Shown piece by piece: positions 1-9,400 of a stretch of 64,000 bases of DNA. Each line of letters begins with the position of its first letter. Positions within the stretch are counted from its first letter, which is position 1. The position numbers were made by a program, and so were the translations under genes. Below the pieces are notes generated by a model that was given only the letters and a program-made list of their open reading frames with translations, was not told where the DNA came from and did not search any database. The DNA comes from Nodosilinea nodulosa PCC 7104 (GTDB lineage: Bacteria > Cyanobacteriota > Cyanobacteriia > Phormidesmidales > Phormidesmidaceae). The stretch lies in contig NZ_JH976537.1 of the NCBI RefSeq assembly GCF_000309385.1, positions 1,576,214-1,640,213 on the forward strand. Reading direction: 5' to 3'.

Positions 1-108
1 CGAGATTGTCAAGCCTGAAAATGTAGTCTGAGCCACGTCTGTAGCCTAAATTTAGTTGCCTTTAATACTTTTCACCGGCTGGTTAGTTAAGAGGGTCTAT
101 AGTCTCAC

Positions 109-125
109 CAGATTTGTAAAATCTG
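109..125. other. Small stem-loop in the zwf leader
   Basis: CAGATTT and AAATCTG form a perfect 7-base inverted repeat with a 3-base loop in the 253-base stretch upstream of zwf. Nothing else in that stretch is recognisable: I saw no RNA gene and no clear NtcA-type site. It could be an operator, a leader hairpin or chance. Confidence 0.3.
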
Positions 126-253
126 CTGTCAATATAGATTGCGATTTCTGTTATCCATGACTGTACGCCCACGGGTGCGGATCACCTCGGCCTTGACCCT
201 GCATCATTTTTTTGTCAGAGCTTAGCCCCTAACGTTTACTCTTCTTCTCGCTT

Positions 254-1792
254 ATGGTGTCCTTGCTCGAAAATCCACTACGCGCCGGTCTTCAACAGGA
301 CCGCATTCCCGAACCTCAAATTCTGGTGATCTTTGGCGCTTCGGGCGACCTCACCCAGCGCAAAATTGTGCCCGCTATCTACCAAATGCGGCGTGAGCGA
401 CGGCTGCCCCCAGAGCTTACTATCGTCGGGGTTGCCCGGCGTGAATGGAGTCATGACTTCTTTCGCGAGCACCTGCGAGAAGGGGTCGAAGAATTTGGCA
501 ACGGTCTGGGGTTTGAGGCCATTTGGAATGACTTTGCCCGTGGCTTGTTTTATTGTCCTGGTGACATTGACGACCCGGAGTTTTACAAGTCCCTCAAGAC
601 CTTCCTGGCGGAGCTAGACGAGCAGCGGGGCACCCAGGGCAACCGGGTGTTTTACCTGTCGGTGGCACCGCGCTTTTTTGGCGAAGCCACCGAGCAATTG
701 GGCGCGGCGGGCATGCTGGATGACCCCGACAAGCAGCGGCTGATCATCGAAAAACCCTTTGGCAAAGATCTCTCCTCAGCGCGGGTGCTCAACCGCGTAG
801 TGCAAAACGTGTGCGACGAGCGCCAAATCTACCGCATTGATCACTATTTGGGCAAAGAAACCGTTCAAAACCTGATGGTGTTTCGCTTTGCCAACGCCAT
901 TTTTGAACCCCTGTGGAACCGTCAGTTTGTCGACCACGTGCAGATTACCGTGGCCGAAACCGTAGGCCTAGAGGGACGAGCAGGCTACTATGAAACCGCC
1001 GGAGCCCTGCGGGATATGGTGCAAAACCACATCATGCAGCTCTTTGCCCTAACCGCCATGGAGCCCCCCAACTCCCTCGATGCCGACAGCATTCGCAACG
1101 AAAAAACTAAGGTGCTGCAGGCGACCCATCTCAGCGAGATCACTGATGGCGATAGCTCTATGCCGGCTGCCGTGCGGGGGCAGTACTCGGCGGGGTGGAT
1201 GAAGGGTGAGGCGGTGCCGGGCTATCGCGAAGAGGAGGGGGCTAGCCCCGAGTCAACCATGCAGACCTTCTGCGCCCTCAAGCTTGAGATCGACAACTGG
1301 CGCTGGAAAGGGGTGCCATTCTACATGCGCACCGGCAAGCGCATGCCCAAGAAGGTCAGCGAGATCTCCATTCACTTTAAGGAAGTGCCCTTCCTGATGT
1401 TTCAGTCGGCAGCCCAGCAGGTGAACCGCAACGTGCTGGCCTTGCGGATTCAGCCCGACGAGGGTATTTCGATGCGGTTTGAGGTTAAGACCCCCGGCAA
1501 CTCCCTGCGGACGCGATCGGTGGATATGGACTTCCGCTACGATGCCGCCTTTGGCCAGGCCAATACCGACGCCTACGCCCGGCTGATCGTGGACTGTATG
1601 CTGGCCGATCAAACCCTGTTTACCCGTGGTGACGAGGTGGAAGCCTCCTGGCGACTGCTGACTCCCCTGCTCGAAGCCTGGGACCCCCCGGCTGACCCCA
1701 AGACAATTCCCATGTATGAGGCGGGTACCTGGGGACCGCTAGAAGCCGAGTTTTTGTTGAACAAAGACGGGCGGCGCTGGCGACGGCTATAG
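254..1792 (+). CDS. zwf: Glucose-6-phosphate 1-dehydrogenase
   Basis: Oxidises glucose 6-phosphate with NADP to 6-phosphogluconolactone, the entry step of the cytosolic oxidative pentose phosphate pathway that feeds NADPH to cyanobacteria in the dark. The 512-residue length is normal for the family. Visible motifs are the nucleotide-binding [10 protein letters not shown] at residues 28-37, EKPFG at 166-170 and the active-site segment RIDHYLGKE at 194-202. The ATG start places the conserved N-terminus correctly. The following gene, 70 bases on, is its dedicated assembly factor opcA, so the pair is the usual cyanobacterial zwf-opcA unit. Nothing is missing or broken. Confidence 0.97.
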   Translation: MVSLLENPLRAGLQQDRIPEPQILVIFGASGDLTQRKIVPAIYQMRRERRLPPELTIVGVARREWSHDFFREHLREGVEEFGNGLGFEAIWNDFARGLFYCPGDIDDPEFYKSLKTFLAELDEQRGTQGNRVFYLSVAPRFFGEATEQLGAAGMLDDPDKQRLIIEKPFGKDLSSARVLNRVVQNVCDERQIYRIDHYLGKETVQNLMVFRFANAIFEPLWNRQFVDHVQITVAETVGLEGRAGYYETAGALRDMVQNHIMQLFALTAMEPPNSLDADSIRNEKTKVLQATHLSEITDGDSSMPAAVRGQYSAGWMKGEAVPGYREEEGASPESTMQTFCALKLEIDNWRWKGVPFYMRTGKRMPKKVSEISIHFKEVPFLMFQSAAQQVNRNVLALRIQPDEGISMRFEVKTPGNSLRTRSVDMDFRYDAAFGQANTDAYARLIVDCMLADQTLFTRGDEVEASWRLLTPLLEAWDPPADPKTIPMYEAGTWGPLEAEFLLNKDGRRWRRL

Positions 1793-1862
1793 ATTGCGAT
1801 CGCGCCTGACTGAGCCTGGTTTCTAGGTTCTTACACCCTACTGCCCCCTATCTCACCGCACT

Positions 1863-3194
1863 ATGACTACCACCCCTATCGTTGCCCTACAAAAACCCAA
1901 AGACATTTCCCTAGACGATATTGAGTCAGAGCTACAGAGTATCTGGCACCAGCAGGACTCTGGGTCTGCAACCCCGATCGCGACGCGAGCCACCACCTTC
2001 ACCATGGTGGTCTACGAGCCCGAAGAGGTGCAGCAGATTTTGGCCGCCCTGGGCTACTACACCGGCTTTATCGACAGCAACCACGGCAGTATGACCCGCG
2101 AGGCGATTCGCCAGGCCCAAATAGCCTACGATCTGCGGGTGACAGGCCGGGTTGACCCCCCTACCCTGGCCCGTATCCGTCAGGAATACGCCCAGCTTTC
2201 GCCCAGCCAAAAGGTTTACCCCAACATTGACCAGCGCGGGTTTAGCCTCAGCGAGTCGATTTCAGCCCACAACCCCTGCCGCATCATCAGCCTGTGCCCC
2301 ACCTTTGGGGAAGATACCGGGGTGACAGCCCAGGTATCGGTGTACTGCCCGGTGCAGAAAAAAAGCAGCGGCAACCTCGTGTGCTGCGAATACATTAACC
2401 TGCGGGGCACCAAGGCCGCCCTGGGGCGAGTCAGCGACCTGATTGCCTCGCTGACTCTGCCAGAGCTGCCCAAATTTGTGTGGTGGAAGGCCACCCCCAG
2501 CCCCGAGCAGCTGATTTTTCAAAACCTGGCCAAGTCGAGCAACTGCATTATCGTTGACTCCAGCTTTTTTAGCGATGCCGAGGCCGAGCTGCAAAAGATG
2601 CAGGATCTGATCGAGGCCGGCACCTACATTGCCGACCTCAACTGGCACCGGCTGGCCCCCTGGCAGGAGCTAACCGCCGCCGCCTTTGACCCCCCCGAGC
2701 GGCGGGAGTCGCTGCTAGACGTAGACCGGATTAGCATCGACTACGAGCAGGGCAACGCGGCCCAGGCGCTGCTCTACCTGGGCTGGTTTGCCAGCCGACT
2801 GGGGTGGGAGCCCGTTGACTACGTGGGTGAAGGGGGCATTTACAACATCCAAAAATTTCACTTCAAAGGCCCTAACGGCCTGTCCATTGAGGCGGAGCTA
2901 GCGGGCATTCCAGTGGCCGATCTGGGGGAGGTCGTCGGTGACTTAACCGGGCTGCGGATACTGTCTACCGATAAGAGCGCCAACTGCTGCACCATTCTGT
3001 GCTCGGAGACCACCGGCTGCATGCGCATGGAAGCTGGCGGCGGTGCCCAGGCCTGTCAGGTAGAGCAGGTGACGGCGCTGTCTGACCAACGGGCCGACTT
3101 TATGCTGGGGCAGCAGCTCCAGCGCTGGGGCGAAGACATGCTCTACGAAGAAAGCCTGGCCATGGTCGCCAAGATAATGAACCTTCCGAAATAG
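1863..3194 (+). CDS. opcA: Glucose-6-phosphate dehydrogenase assembly protein OpcA
   Basis: OpcA is required for assembly and redox-dependent activation of Zwf in cyanobacteria. The 443-residue protein has an N-terminal peptidoglycan-binding-like fold around residues 50-105 (YEPEEVQQILAALGYYTGF followed by a segment ending PPTLARIRQEY), which is characteristic of cyanobacterial OpcA, then the OpcA core. Several cysteines, including a CC pair near residue 177 and another near 377, fit the family's proposed redox sensing; that role here is inference. It sits 70 bases after zwf and 2 bases before the next gene, so all three are probably co-transcribed. Confidence 0.95.
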   Translation: MTTTPIVALQKPKDISLDDIESELQSIWHQQDSGSATPIATRATTFTMVVYEPEEVQQILAALGYYTGFIDSNHGSMTREAIRQAQIAYDLRVTGRVDPPTLARIRQEYAQLSPSQKVYPNIDQRGFSLSESISAHNPCRIISLCPTFGEDTGVTAQVSVYCPVQKKSSGNLVCCEYINLRGTKAALGRVSDLIASLTLPELPKFVWWKATPSPEQLIFQNLAKSSNCIIVDSSFFSDAEAELQKMQDLIEAGTYIADLNWHRLAPWQELTAAAFDPPERRESLLDVDRISIDYEQGNAAQALLYLGWFASRLGWEPVDYVGEGGIYNIQKFHFKGPNGLSIEAELAGIPVADLGEVVGDLTGLRILSTDKSANCCTILCSETTGCMRMEAGGGAQACQVEQVTALSDQRADFMLGQQLQRWGEDMLYEESLAMVAKIMNLPK

Positions 3195-3196
3195 CC

Positions 3197-3868
3197 TTGT
3201 CTCTCCAAATTAGCGCCATAGAAACGCTTACCGTAGGCCAAACTGAGCTGCTGCTGCTGCCCGAGCGAGCGGTCTATGCTGTAGGGCTGGGGGCAATTCT
3301 GGTCTCGGATGTCCACCTAGGCAAGGCCGAAACCTTTCAGCACCACGGGCTACCGGTATCTAGCCACGCCAACCATGCCGCGCTTCAACGGCTGGAGGCA
3401 CTGTGCGCCCGCCACAGTCCTGAGTCCATCTGGGTGTTGGGCGATCTGTTCCACAGTCAGGACGGAATGACCGATGGGGTAATCGACAGCTGGTTGGCAT
3501 TTTTAAGCAGGACGCAGGTGAATGTGCGCCTCATTTTGGGAAATCACGATCGCCGCCTGCAAGACACCCTCAGCCAGCTCTCGGTGGATTGTTTTGTGGA
3601 GGCCGTGGAGACGGCGGGCCTGCTGCTGAGCCACGAGCCCAGGCTAGACAGCGATCAGGTGAATATCTGCGGCCATATTCACCCCTGCCTGAGCCTGAGC
3701 GCAGGGTGCGATCGCCTGCGTCTGCCCTGCTTCCACTGGCAGGCCCAGCAGCGGCGGCTGACGCTGCCCGCCTTTGGCGAGTTTACCGGCGGCTATGCCA
3801 TTACCCTGGCGCGGGGTGACGTGGCCTACGCGGTGGCCGACGGGGCCATGGTGGCCTTTAAAAAGTAA
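3197..3868 (+). CDS. pdeM: PdeM-like metallophosphoesterase (calcineurin-like)
   Basis: A 223-residue binuclear-metal phosphoesterase. Metal-ligand motifs are in order: SDVHLGK near residue 37, LGDLFHS near 81, GNHD near 115 and a late GHIHP near 156. This set and length match the family named ligase-associated DNA damage response endonuclease PdeM, although no DNA ligase or helicase gene is adjacent. The start is a TTG two bases after the opcA stop; no ATG gives a complete first motif, so translation is probably coupled to opcA. The actual substrate cannot be read from sequence, and a general phosphoesterase role remains possible. Confidence 0.8.
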   Translation: MSLQISAIETLTVGQTELLLLPERAVYAVGLGAILVSDVHLGKAETFQHHGLPVSSHANHAALQRLEALCARHSPESIWVLGDLFHSQDGMTDGVIDSWLAFLSRTQVNVRLILGNHDRRLQDTLSQLSVDCFVEAVETAGLLLSHEPRLDSDQVNICGHIHPCLSLSAGCDRLRLPCFHWQAQQRRLTLPAFGEFTGGYAITLARGDVAYAVADGAMVAFKK

Positions 3869-4007
3869 GAAAATTTGGGGCTGGGGCCTGCGATCGCGCT
3901 TCTCCCCCCGGCAAGTGTGTACCAATCTAAACTCTAGAATCCAAAATCTAACCTCCCTTGAGGTCGGGCGCTATGCTATATCTCGGGTTTTTTGTGGGGA
4001 GATCGCC

Positions 4008-4781
4008 ATGCCAAAGGCCAACCGACCGATTACTTTGGGGCTTTGTGCTGCCCTCAGCCTGACGGCAGTTGGCTGCTGGGGCCGCCACAAAGCAGCGCCC
4101 CCAAACGAAGACCAACAGCCGCAGGTCACAGAGCCGGAGACTCCAGCCCAGACCCCAGCGTCAACGCCTACCGCCACGCCCACCCCCCAGCCCCCCGAAC
4201 CCGGGGTAGGCGGCACCGGGCAGGCCGTCAACCCGCCCCAGGCCGCCCAGCTCATTGCCGCTGAGCCGGGGTCAAAGATAAATCTGCGATCGCAGCCCAC
4301 CACCTCCTCTAGCGCCAAAGGCTACGGCCTGGTGGGCGACCCGGTGATGCTGCTGCGATCGGCCGAGGCGAGCGACGGCACCTGGTACTACGTCAAGTTT
4401 GAGCAATCTGGAGCCGAGGGCTGGATTCGCGGCGACTTTATCAACACCGAGGGGCGGGCCACCCCCCTCTCGCCCCAGGCCAGCCAGAGCAACACCTGCG
4501 ACGGCGTCATGGAAGGCATGGCGGTGACGGCCTTTTACGATGGCAGCGGCTTTCACATGGTGCGCTTTGTGAACTTAGAAACCAAAAACACCTTCGACGC
4601 CACCCTCAGCCGCCAGGGCAGCAACAACGCAGGAAAACCCCTGTATCAGGGCACCGCCAGCCCCCCCACGGGCGGCAGCTATCCAGTAGCGCTCACCGAC
4701 CTCTCGGGGGGCAATCCCGGCAGCGGGTCGCAGGTGGCGCTGGACTATGCGGGGATTGAGGGGAGTGTTGCGTGTAAGTAG
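4008..4781 (+). CDS. SH3-domain lipoprotein
   Basis: A 257-residue predicted lipoprotein. The N-terminus has a charged start, a hydrophobic stretch and a lipobox ending AVGC, which predicts lipidation of that cysteine and anchoring to a membrane facing the periplasm. A Pro/Thr-rich linker follows (residues about 30-70), then a bacterial SH3 domain (KINLRSQPTTSSS to GAEGWIRGDFI), a fold that often binds cell-wall peptides, and a C-terminal domain I do not recognise. The ATG at 4008 is chosen because it is preceded by GGGGAGA and gives the signal peptide; a longer upstream reading has no support. Function is unknown beyond probable envelope binding. Confidence 0.75.
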   Translation: MPKANRPITLGLCAALSLTAVGCWGRHKAAPPNEDQQPQVTEPETPAQTPASTPTATPTPQPPEPGVGGTGQAVNPPQAAQLIAAEPGSKINLRSQPTTSSSAKGYGLVGDPVMLLRSAEASDGTWYYVKFEQSGAEGWIRGDFINTEGRATPLSPQASQSNTCDGVMEGMAVTAFYDGSGFHMVRFVNLETKNTFDATLSRQGSNNAGKPLYQGTASPPTGGSYPVALTDLSGGNPGSGSQVALDYAGIEGSVACK

Positions 4782-4834
4782 GGGAGTGGGGGGGAGATGG
4801 GGGGATGGGGAGATGGGGAAGTGGGGGAATGGGG
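4781..4834. repeat. G-rich short tandem repeat tract
   Basis: An imperfect purine-rich tract built of GGGGAGT, GGGGGAT and GGGGAGAT units directly after the stop of the SH3 lipoprotein. It belongs to the same class of 8-base repeats seen near 9235, 18985, 43015 and, on the other strand, 44356. The plus strand is almost free of C over this stretch, so G-quadruplex or triplex formation is conceivable. Confidence 0.8.
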
Positions 4835-4938
4835 CTGAGCGATTTCTGGCGCAGCTGTTCTATTCGCTGGAGTAGTTACTTAGGGGGAGAGGCACACTGA
4901 TAAGATTGGAGCGTGAAGTTGCTAAGCAGGAGCGCCCC

Positions 4939-5157
4939 ATGGCCGAAGAACTCAGCGCCGAAGAGCAGCAGGAGCTAGAAACCCTGCGGCAGACCATCGA
5001 ACAGGCGATCGCCGATGGCGTGCTCACCCAGGCCGAGCGCGATGCCATTACCGCCACCATGCGAGCCGACGGCAAGGTCACCTTTGAGGAACTCGCGCTG
5101 GTGCGGCAGTTGGTGAACGACAAAGTCGCCGCCGGAGAGCTAAAAACCGAAAATTAG
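4939..5157 (+). CDS. Small acidic helical protein, unknown function
   Basis: A 72-residue protein, rich in Glu and predicted to be mostly helical (MAEELSAEEQQELETLRQ, then QAIADGVLTQAERDAITATM). The segment RADGKVTFEELALVRQLV has the look of a degenerate EF-hand or TerB-like helix pair, but key ligands are not complete, so I do not assign a family. The ATG at 4939 is chosen because AGGAG lies 7 bases upstream; a TTG at 4906 would add 11 residues. It stands alone between the repeat tract and the polysaccharide genes. Confidence 0.65.
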   Translation: MAEELSAEEQQELETLRQTIEQAIADGVLTQAERDAITATMRADGKVTFEELALVRQLVNDKVAAGELKTEN

Positions 5158-5214
5158 CTCAGATCCGCTGAATGCTTACCGCCTGCCCCCTCCCCTTACC
5201 CCCCGCCACCGATC

Positions 5215-6366
5215 TTGACTGTTCCCGCAGAGTTACCGACTGCCATAGCTGTGGTGCACGAGTGGCTGGTCAGCCGCGCCGGGTCGGAGAAGGTGGTCGA
5301 GCAGCTGCTGGCCGTGTGCCCCCAGACCGATATCTTTAGCCTGGTGGAGTTTTTAGAGCCGACGGCGGCGGCGCTAATTCCTCCCGGCACGCGGGTCCAG
5401 ACCTCTTTCATTCAAAATTTACCCTGGGCGCGGCGGCACTTTCGCCAGTACCTGCCGCTCATGCCCCTGGCGATCGAGCAGTTTGACCTCTCGGCCTACG
5501 ACCTGGTGATCTCCAGCAACCATGCGGTGGCCAAAGGGGTGCTGACGCGACCGCACCAGCTCCACGTCAGCTATGTGCACACCCCCATTCGCTACGCCTG
5601 GGACTTACAGCAGCAGTATCTTCAGCAGGCGGGGCTGACCAGCGGGGCCAAAGGCGCGCTCACCCGGCTAATTCTGCACTATCTGCGGCTGTGGGATTTA
5701 GCGGCGGCCTACCGGGTCGACTGCTTTGTTGCCAACTCCCGCTACGTGGCCCGCCGAATTTGGAAAACCTACCGCCGCCCGGCTACGGTCATCTACCCGC
5801 CGGTGGCGATCGATCGCTTTCGCTGGCAGCAGCCCCGCGAAGACTTTTATCTGACCGTATCGCGCTGTGTACCCTACAAGCGGGTTGACCTCACCGTAGA
5901 GGCCTTTAACCGCCTGGGTCTACCCCTGGTGGTAATCGGCGACGGGCCAGCCCTCGGGTCACTACAAAAACTGGCGAAATCAAATATAACCTTTTTGCGG
6001 AACCCGCCCGACGCTGTGGTGTCAGATTACATGGAGCGCTGTCGCGGGTTTATTTTTCCAGCAGAGGAGGACTTTGGCATTACCGTAGTCGAGGCTCAGG
6101 CGGCAGGGGCACCCGTAATCGCCTACGGCAAAGGGGGCTGTGCCGAGACGGTCATTCAGGGCAAAACCGGGGTGCTGTTTGGTCAGCAGACCGTGGCTGA
6201 TCTCGTGCAGGCGGTGCAGTATTTTGACGGCCATCGCCATCAGTTTGTAGCCGAAACGATTCGTCGTCAGGGGGAAATGTTCTCAGAAACCAGGTTTCAG
6301 CGGGAAATGGCTGACTATTTGACGCAGAAGTGGCTGAAATTTAAGCGGGGGGATGAATTAGAGTAG
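5215..6366 (+). CDS. Glycosyltransferase family 4 protein
   Basis: A cytoplasmic GT-B fold glycosyltransferase of about 383 residues that probably adds a sugar to a lipid-linked exopolysaccharide or O-antigen unit. The N-terminal domain starts with AIAVVHEWLVSRAGSEKVVE, typical of GT4. The C-terminal donor-binding domain contains VSRCVPYKRVDLTVEAF, GDGPALGSL and FPAEEDFGITVVEAQAAGAPVIAYGKGG, the EX7E-type motif. Donor and acceptor sugars cannot be deduced. The start is uncertain: TTG at 5215 or a GTG around 5251. It is followed 31 bases later by the priming transferase, indicating an exopolysaccharide operon. Confidence 0.88.
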   Translation: MTVPAELPTAIAVVHEWLVSRAGSEKVVEQLLAVCPQTDIFSLVEFLEPTAAALIPPGTRVQTSFIQNLPWARRHFRQYLPLMPLAIEQFDLSAYDLVISSNHAVAKGVLTRPHQLHVSYVHTPIRYAWDLQQQYLQQAGLTSGAKGALTRLILHYLRLWDLAAAYRVDCFVANSRYVARRIWKTYRRPATVIYPPVAIDRFRWQQPREDFYLTVSRCVPYKRVDLTVEAFNRLGLPLVVIGDGPALGSLQKLAKSNITFLRNPPDAVVSDYMERCRGFIFPAEEDFGITVVEAQAAGAPVIAYGKGGCAETVIQGKTGVLFGQQTVADLVQAVQYFDGHRHQFVAETIRRQGEMFSETRFQREMADYLTQKWLKFKRGDELE

Positions 6367-6397
6367 TGTCGGTGTTGCAGGAGTATTGGGGAAATTT

Positions 6398-7843
6398 ATG
6401 TTTCCTCTAGAGCGCACGGTTCAGCCCGTGATGGTGTCGCTGAGGATGTCAACCCGATCGCTGCCGATGGTTGGCCTACTTGGCGCGTCCGATTTGCTGG
6501 CCCTGTTTCTAGCCGGTACCGCAGGTGTTTACCTCAGGCTGGCGTTTGGAGGACAGTACCTACCCAGCCTATATGGGCATCTATGGCCCATTCTGGGAGT
6601 GTTTTTGCTGGCCTATGCAGCGGCGGGGCTATACCCAGCGGTGGGGCTCAGCCCGGTCGACGAACTACGGCGCATCTGTCTATCCACCAGCTTTACCCAC
6701 ATGGTGCTGGGGGCAGGGCTGTTTTTGACTGGCCAGAGCGAAACCTACTCTCGGGGCGTCTTTTTAATGGTCTGGGTGCTCTCCCTGATCATGGTGCTGC
6801 TGGGGCGATTGTTGGTCAGGCAGGTGTTTGCCCGCTACCCCTGGTGGGGCTACCAGGTGCTGATTTTGGGGGGCGGGCGCACCGGAGAGCTGGTGATTCA
6901 AACGCTGAAAAATCAGCCCAGCTTTGGCCTCAAGCCGGTGGCGGTGCTGGATGACGATCGCGATCGCCGCGACAAAATTTGCGGCGTGCCCGTGCTGGGG
7001 CCACTGTCGATCGCCCCCCGCCTGGCCCGCAAGCACGACATCCACTACGCCATTGTGGCAATGCCGGGGGTGCAGCGGGAGAAGCTGCTTCGGGTTTTAG
7101 AGCGCCATGGGCACACCTTTCCGCACCTGATGATGATTCCTGACTTGTTTGGGGTGGCTAGCCTGTGGGTAAGCTCCAAAGACCTAGGGGGAATTTTGGG
7201 TCTGGAAATTCGCCAGCAGCTGCTGCTGCCGGGGCCGCGCCTGATTAAAGCGCTGCTCGATGTTGGCCTGACTCTGCTGGTGGGGAGTCTACTGCTACCT
7301 CTGGTGGGTATTATTGCCGTTTTGGTCAAACTTGACTCGCCAGGGCCTGTTTTCTACGGTCAGCCGCGCCTGGGGCAAAATAGCGTCCCCTTTATCGCCT
7401 GGAAGTTTCGCTCGATGGTGCCCAATGCTGACTATGTACTGGAGCGCTACTTTGACGCCAATCCGACCCTGCGATCGCAGTGGGAGCGGGATCATAAGCT
7501 CCGCTACGACCCCCGCATTACCCGCATTGGGCGCTTTTTGCGGCGCACCAGCCTCGATGAACTGCCCCAGCTGTGGAACGTGCTGCGGGGTGAAATGAGT
7601 CTGGTCGGCCCCCGCCCTATTGTCAAAGAAGAAATCTTTCGCTACGCCGACAAGTACAGCCTATACACTAAGGTGCTGCCGGGCCTGACGGGGCTGTGGC
7701 AGGTGTCGGGGCGCAACAACGTGTCCTACGAGGAGCGGGTCAACCTCGACGCCTACTACGTTAGGAACTGGTCGGTGTGGCTGGATATCTACATTCTACT
7801 TAGAACCGTTTGGGTGGTTGTAATTGGCGATGGAGCCTACTAG
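6398..7843 (+). CDS. Exopolysaccharide priming polyprenyl glycosylphosphotransferase
   Basis: Transfers a sugar 1-phosphate to undecaprenyl phosphate at the cytoplasmic membrane, the first step of a lipid-linked repeat unit (WbaP/WcaJ class). About 481 residues. The N-terminal half has around four membrane segments, a CoA-binding-like Rossmann domain follows ([17 protein letters not shown]), and after another membrane helix comes the catalytic bacterial sugar transferase domain with [32 protein letters not shown] and [17 protein letters not shown] 6398 is preferred over TTG 6386 because GGGGA lies 5 bases upstream of it. Its last 14 bases overlap the next gene, indicating coupling. Confidence 0.92.
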   Translation: MFPLERTVQPVMVSLRMSTRSLPMVGLLGASDLLALFLAGTAGVYLRLAFGGQYLPSLYGHLWPILGVFLLAYAAAGLYPAVGLSPVDELRRICLSTSFTHMVLGAGLFLTGQSETYSRGVFLMVWVLSLIMVLLGRLLVRQVFARYPWWGYQVLILGGGRTGELVIQTLKNQPSFGLKPVAVLDDDRDRRDKICGVPVLGPLSIAPRLARKHDIHYAIVAMPGVQREKLLRVLERHGHTFPHLMMIPDLFGVASLWVSSKDLGGILGLEIRQQLLLPGPRLIKALLDVGLTLLVGSLLLPLVGIIAVLVKLDSPGPVFYGQPRLGQNSVPFIAWKFRSMVPNADYVLERYFDANPTLRSQWERDHKLRYDPRITRIGRFLRRTSLDELPQLWNVLRGEMSLVGPRPIVKEEIFRYADKYSLYTKVLPGLTGLWQVSGRNNVSYEERVNLDAYYVRNWSVWLDIYILLRTVWVVVIGDGAY

Positions 7844-9098
7844 GGGAAAGGGACTTGGGGTCAGCAGCTTAGCCCTAGAGCGCTTGGTGCTAGGCAGTTT
7901 AGTGGTGTTGCCCTACGTCGTCTACGGGGCGATCGCGACCCTGGGCAGCTTTTTGATCGTCAGCATTCACCACTGGCATCGCCAGATGTGGCGACTGCTT
8001 TACAGCCAGGGCTGGGTCTGGCTGGCCCTGGGGCTAGGCATCGGGGTCGTGCTCTCGGAAGCGCCGGGGGAGTCGGCCCTACAGGTGCTCAATTTCGTTC
8101 CGTTTTTTGTGTTTTACGCCGCGATCGCCGTCGCCCTGCCCACCTTTAGCCGTCCACTGCAAACCCTCCACCATTGGGGGCTGGCGACATTGATAGCCAC
8201 CGTTCCCATCAATCTGGCGGCGGGGGTAGAGTTTTACCTGCGATCGCCCAGCAGCATTAGCCGCTGGGGCGGTCTTCCATGGCTCCAGTGGCTGTACCTC
8301 AAAACCGACTACGGCCACCGGGCCAGCGCCGTCTTTGGCCACCCCAACGCCCTCGCCAACTATATGGTGATCGTGTTTGGCCTCGGGTTAGGCCTCTGTG
8401 CCCACTATCTCAGCCGCCCCGAACTGCGGGCGAAAAGCCCCTGGGTATGCGGTGCCACAGCCCTGGTGCTGGCGGGTATCTTTTGTTCTGGATCGCGCAG
8501 CGGTCTGCTGATTGCGGGCCTGCAATTGCTGTTGTTTGGCGGGCTGATGCGGCCCTTTCGCTACATTTTTTGGGCTGGGCTAGGGGCGATCGCCCTGCTC
8601 ATTGTCAGCGCGCTGATTTGGGGCGTGGGCGGGCGCAGCCTGCCCGAAGCTTTTACCACCGCTGTCCTGCGGCTGAGCGTCTGGCAGCTAGCCCTCGACA
8701 TGATTCCGCACCACCCTTGGTTCGGCACCGGCCTGGGCACCTTTAAGCTGCTCTACAACCCGGCTAACTTTCCGGTGGCAGGCGACTTTTTGCCCCACGC
8801 CCACAACCTTTGGCTCATGCTGGCTGCCGAAACCGGAGTGCCTGTCGCCCTGGGGTTTACGGCTTTGGTGGGGTGGATTCTGGGGCGCAATGTCTATGCC
8901 CTGGCCTCCACCCCAATGTCCCCCGCCACCAGAGCGCTGCTCGGTGGCTATCTGGCTGGCTTTGGGGGCACCACAGCCTTCGCTATCTTCGACCTGGCGT
9001 TTTACGATGGCCGGATCAATATCCTAGGCTGGCTAGTGTTGGGCAGCCTTCAAGCCATTACAGGTCTAGCACCGAAATTTGGGACTAAATCAGCTTGA
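7830..9098 (+). CDS. O-antigen ligase / Wzy-like membrane protein
   Basis: A 422-residue integral membrane protein with about ten hydrophobic segments and the large loop plus C-terminal pattern of the O-antigen ligase/polymerase (Wzy_C/WaaL) family: RASAVFGHPNALANYMVIVFG, then CSGSRSGLL, and HHPWFGTGLGTFKLLY with HAHNLWLMLAAETG. It probably polymerises or ligates lipid-linked polysaccharide on the periplasmic side. It overlaps the priming transferase by 14 bases and closes the three-gene unit. The last 14 bases overlap the end of the convergent petL-like gene. TTG 7824 is an alternative start two codons earlier. Confidence 0.87.
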   Translation: MEPTRGKGLGVSSLALERLVLGSLVVLPYVVYGAIATLGSFLIVSIHHWHRQMWRLLYSQGWVWLALGLGIGVVLSEAPGESALQVLNFVPFFVFYAAIAVALPTFSRPLQTLHHWGLATLIATVPINLAAGVEFYLRSPSSISRWGGLPWLQWLYLKTDYGHRASAVFGHPNALANYMVIVFGLGLGLCAHYLSRPELRAKSPWVCGATALVLAGIFCSGSRSGLLIAGLQLLLFGGLMRPFRYIFWAGLGAIALLIVSALIWGVGGRSLPEAFTTAVLRLSVWQLALDMIPHHPWFGTGLGTFKLLYNPANFPVAGDFLPHAHNLWLMLAAETGVPVALGFTALVGWILGRNVYALASTPMSPATRALLGGYLAGFGGTTAFAIFDLAFYDGRINILGWLVLGSLQAITGLAPKFGTKSA

Positions 9099-9180
9099 CG
9101 GCGCGCAGGCCAAAGTACAGTCCCACAGCTGTGCCCACCATGATCGACAAAAACAGCACGTAGGCTACTACACCACCCAT
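9085..9180 (-). CDS. petL: Cytochrome b6f complex small subunit PetL (31 residues)
   Basis: A 31-residue single-helix protein beginning MGGVVAYVLFLSIMVGTAVG and ending YFGLRAVKLI. The size, one transmembrane helix and the basic GLRAVKLI-type tail match cyanobacterial PetL, subunit VI of the cytochrome b6f complex in the thylakoid membrane, where it stabilises the dimer. GGAG lies 8 bases upstream of the ATG. The gene is too short for usual ORF cutoffs. Its final 14 bases overlap the convergent polysaccharide gene. The identification rests on recalled family pattern rather than an alignment. Confidence 0.8.
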   Translation of the reverse strand: MGGVVAYVLFLSIMVGTAVGLYFGLRAVKLI

Positions 9181-9234
9181 AGTCTTTCTCCACAACAGCT
9201 ACGTATTTATTGAACCACGGTAGGGGAGCGTAGG

Positions 9235-9340
9235 AGTGGGGGAGTGGGGGAGTGGGGGAGTGGGGGAGTGGGGGAGATGGGAGCAAGTTTTTGCCTTCCC
9301 CATCCTCCCAACCTTCCCCACCTTCCCCATCCACCTCACC
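9235..9340. repeat. Opposed G-rich and C-rich tandem repeats between petL and aroB
   Basis: Five perfect consecutive copies of AGTGGGGG occupy 9235-9274. About 20 bases later, 9296-9340 is pyrimidine-rich with CTTCCCCAT and CTTCCCCAC units, that is, the same repeat class in the opposite orientation. The two arms could fold together. The tract fills the shared upstream region of petL (minus) and aroB (plus). Confidence 0.85.
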
Positions 9341-9400
9341 GCCTTGCTCCTTAACCAGCTAAAGTTTTAAAGCAACCTCCCCATCGCCCTGGCTATATCC

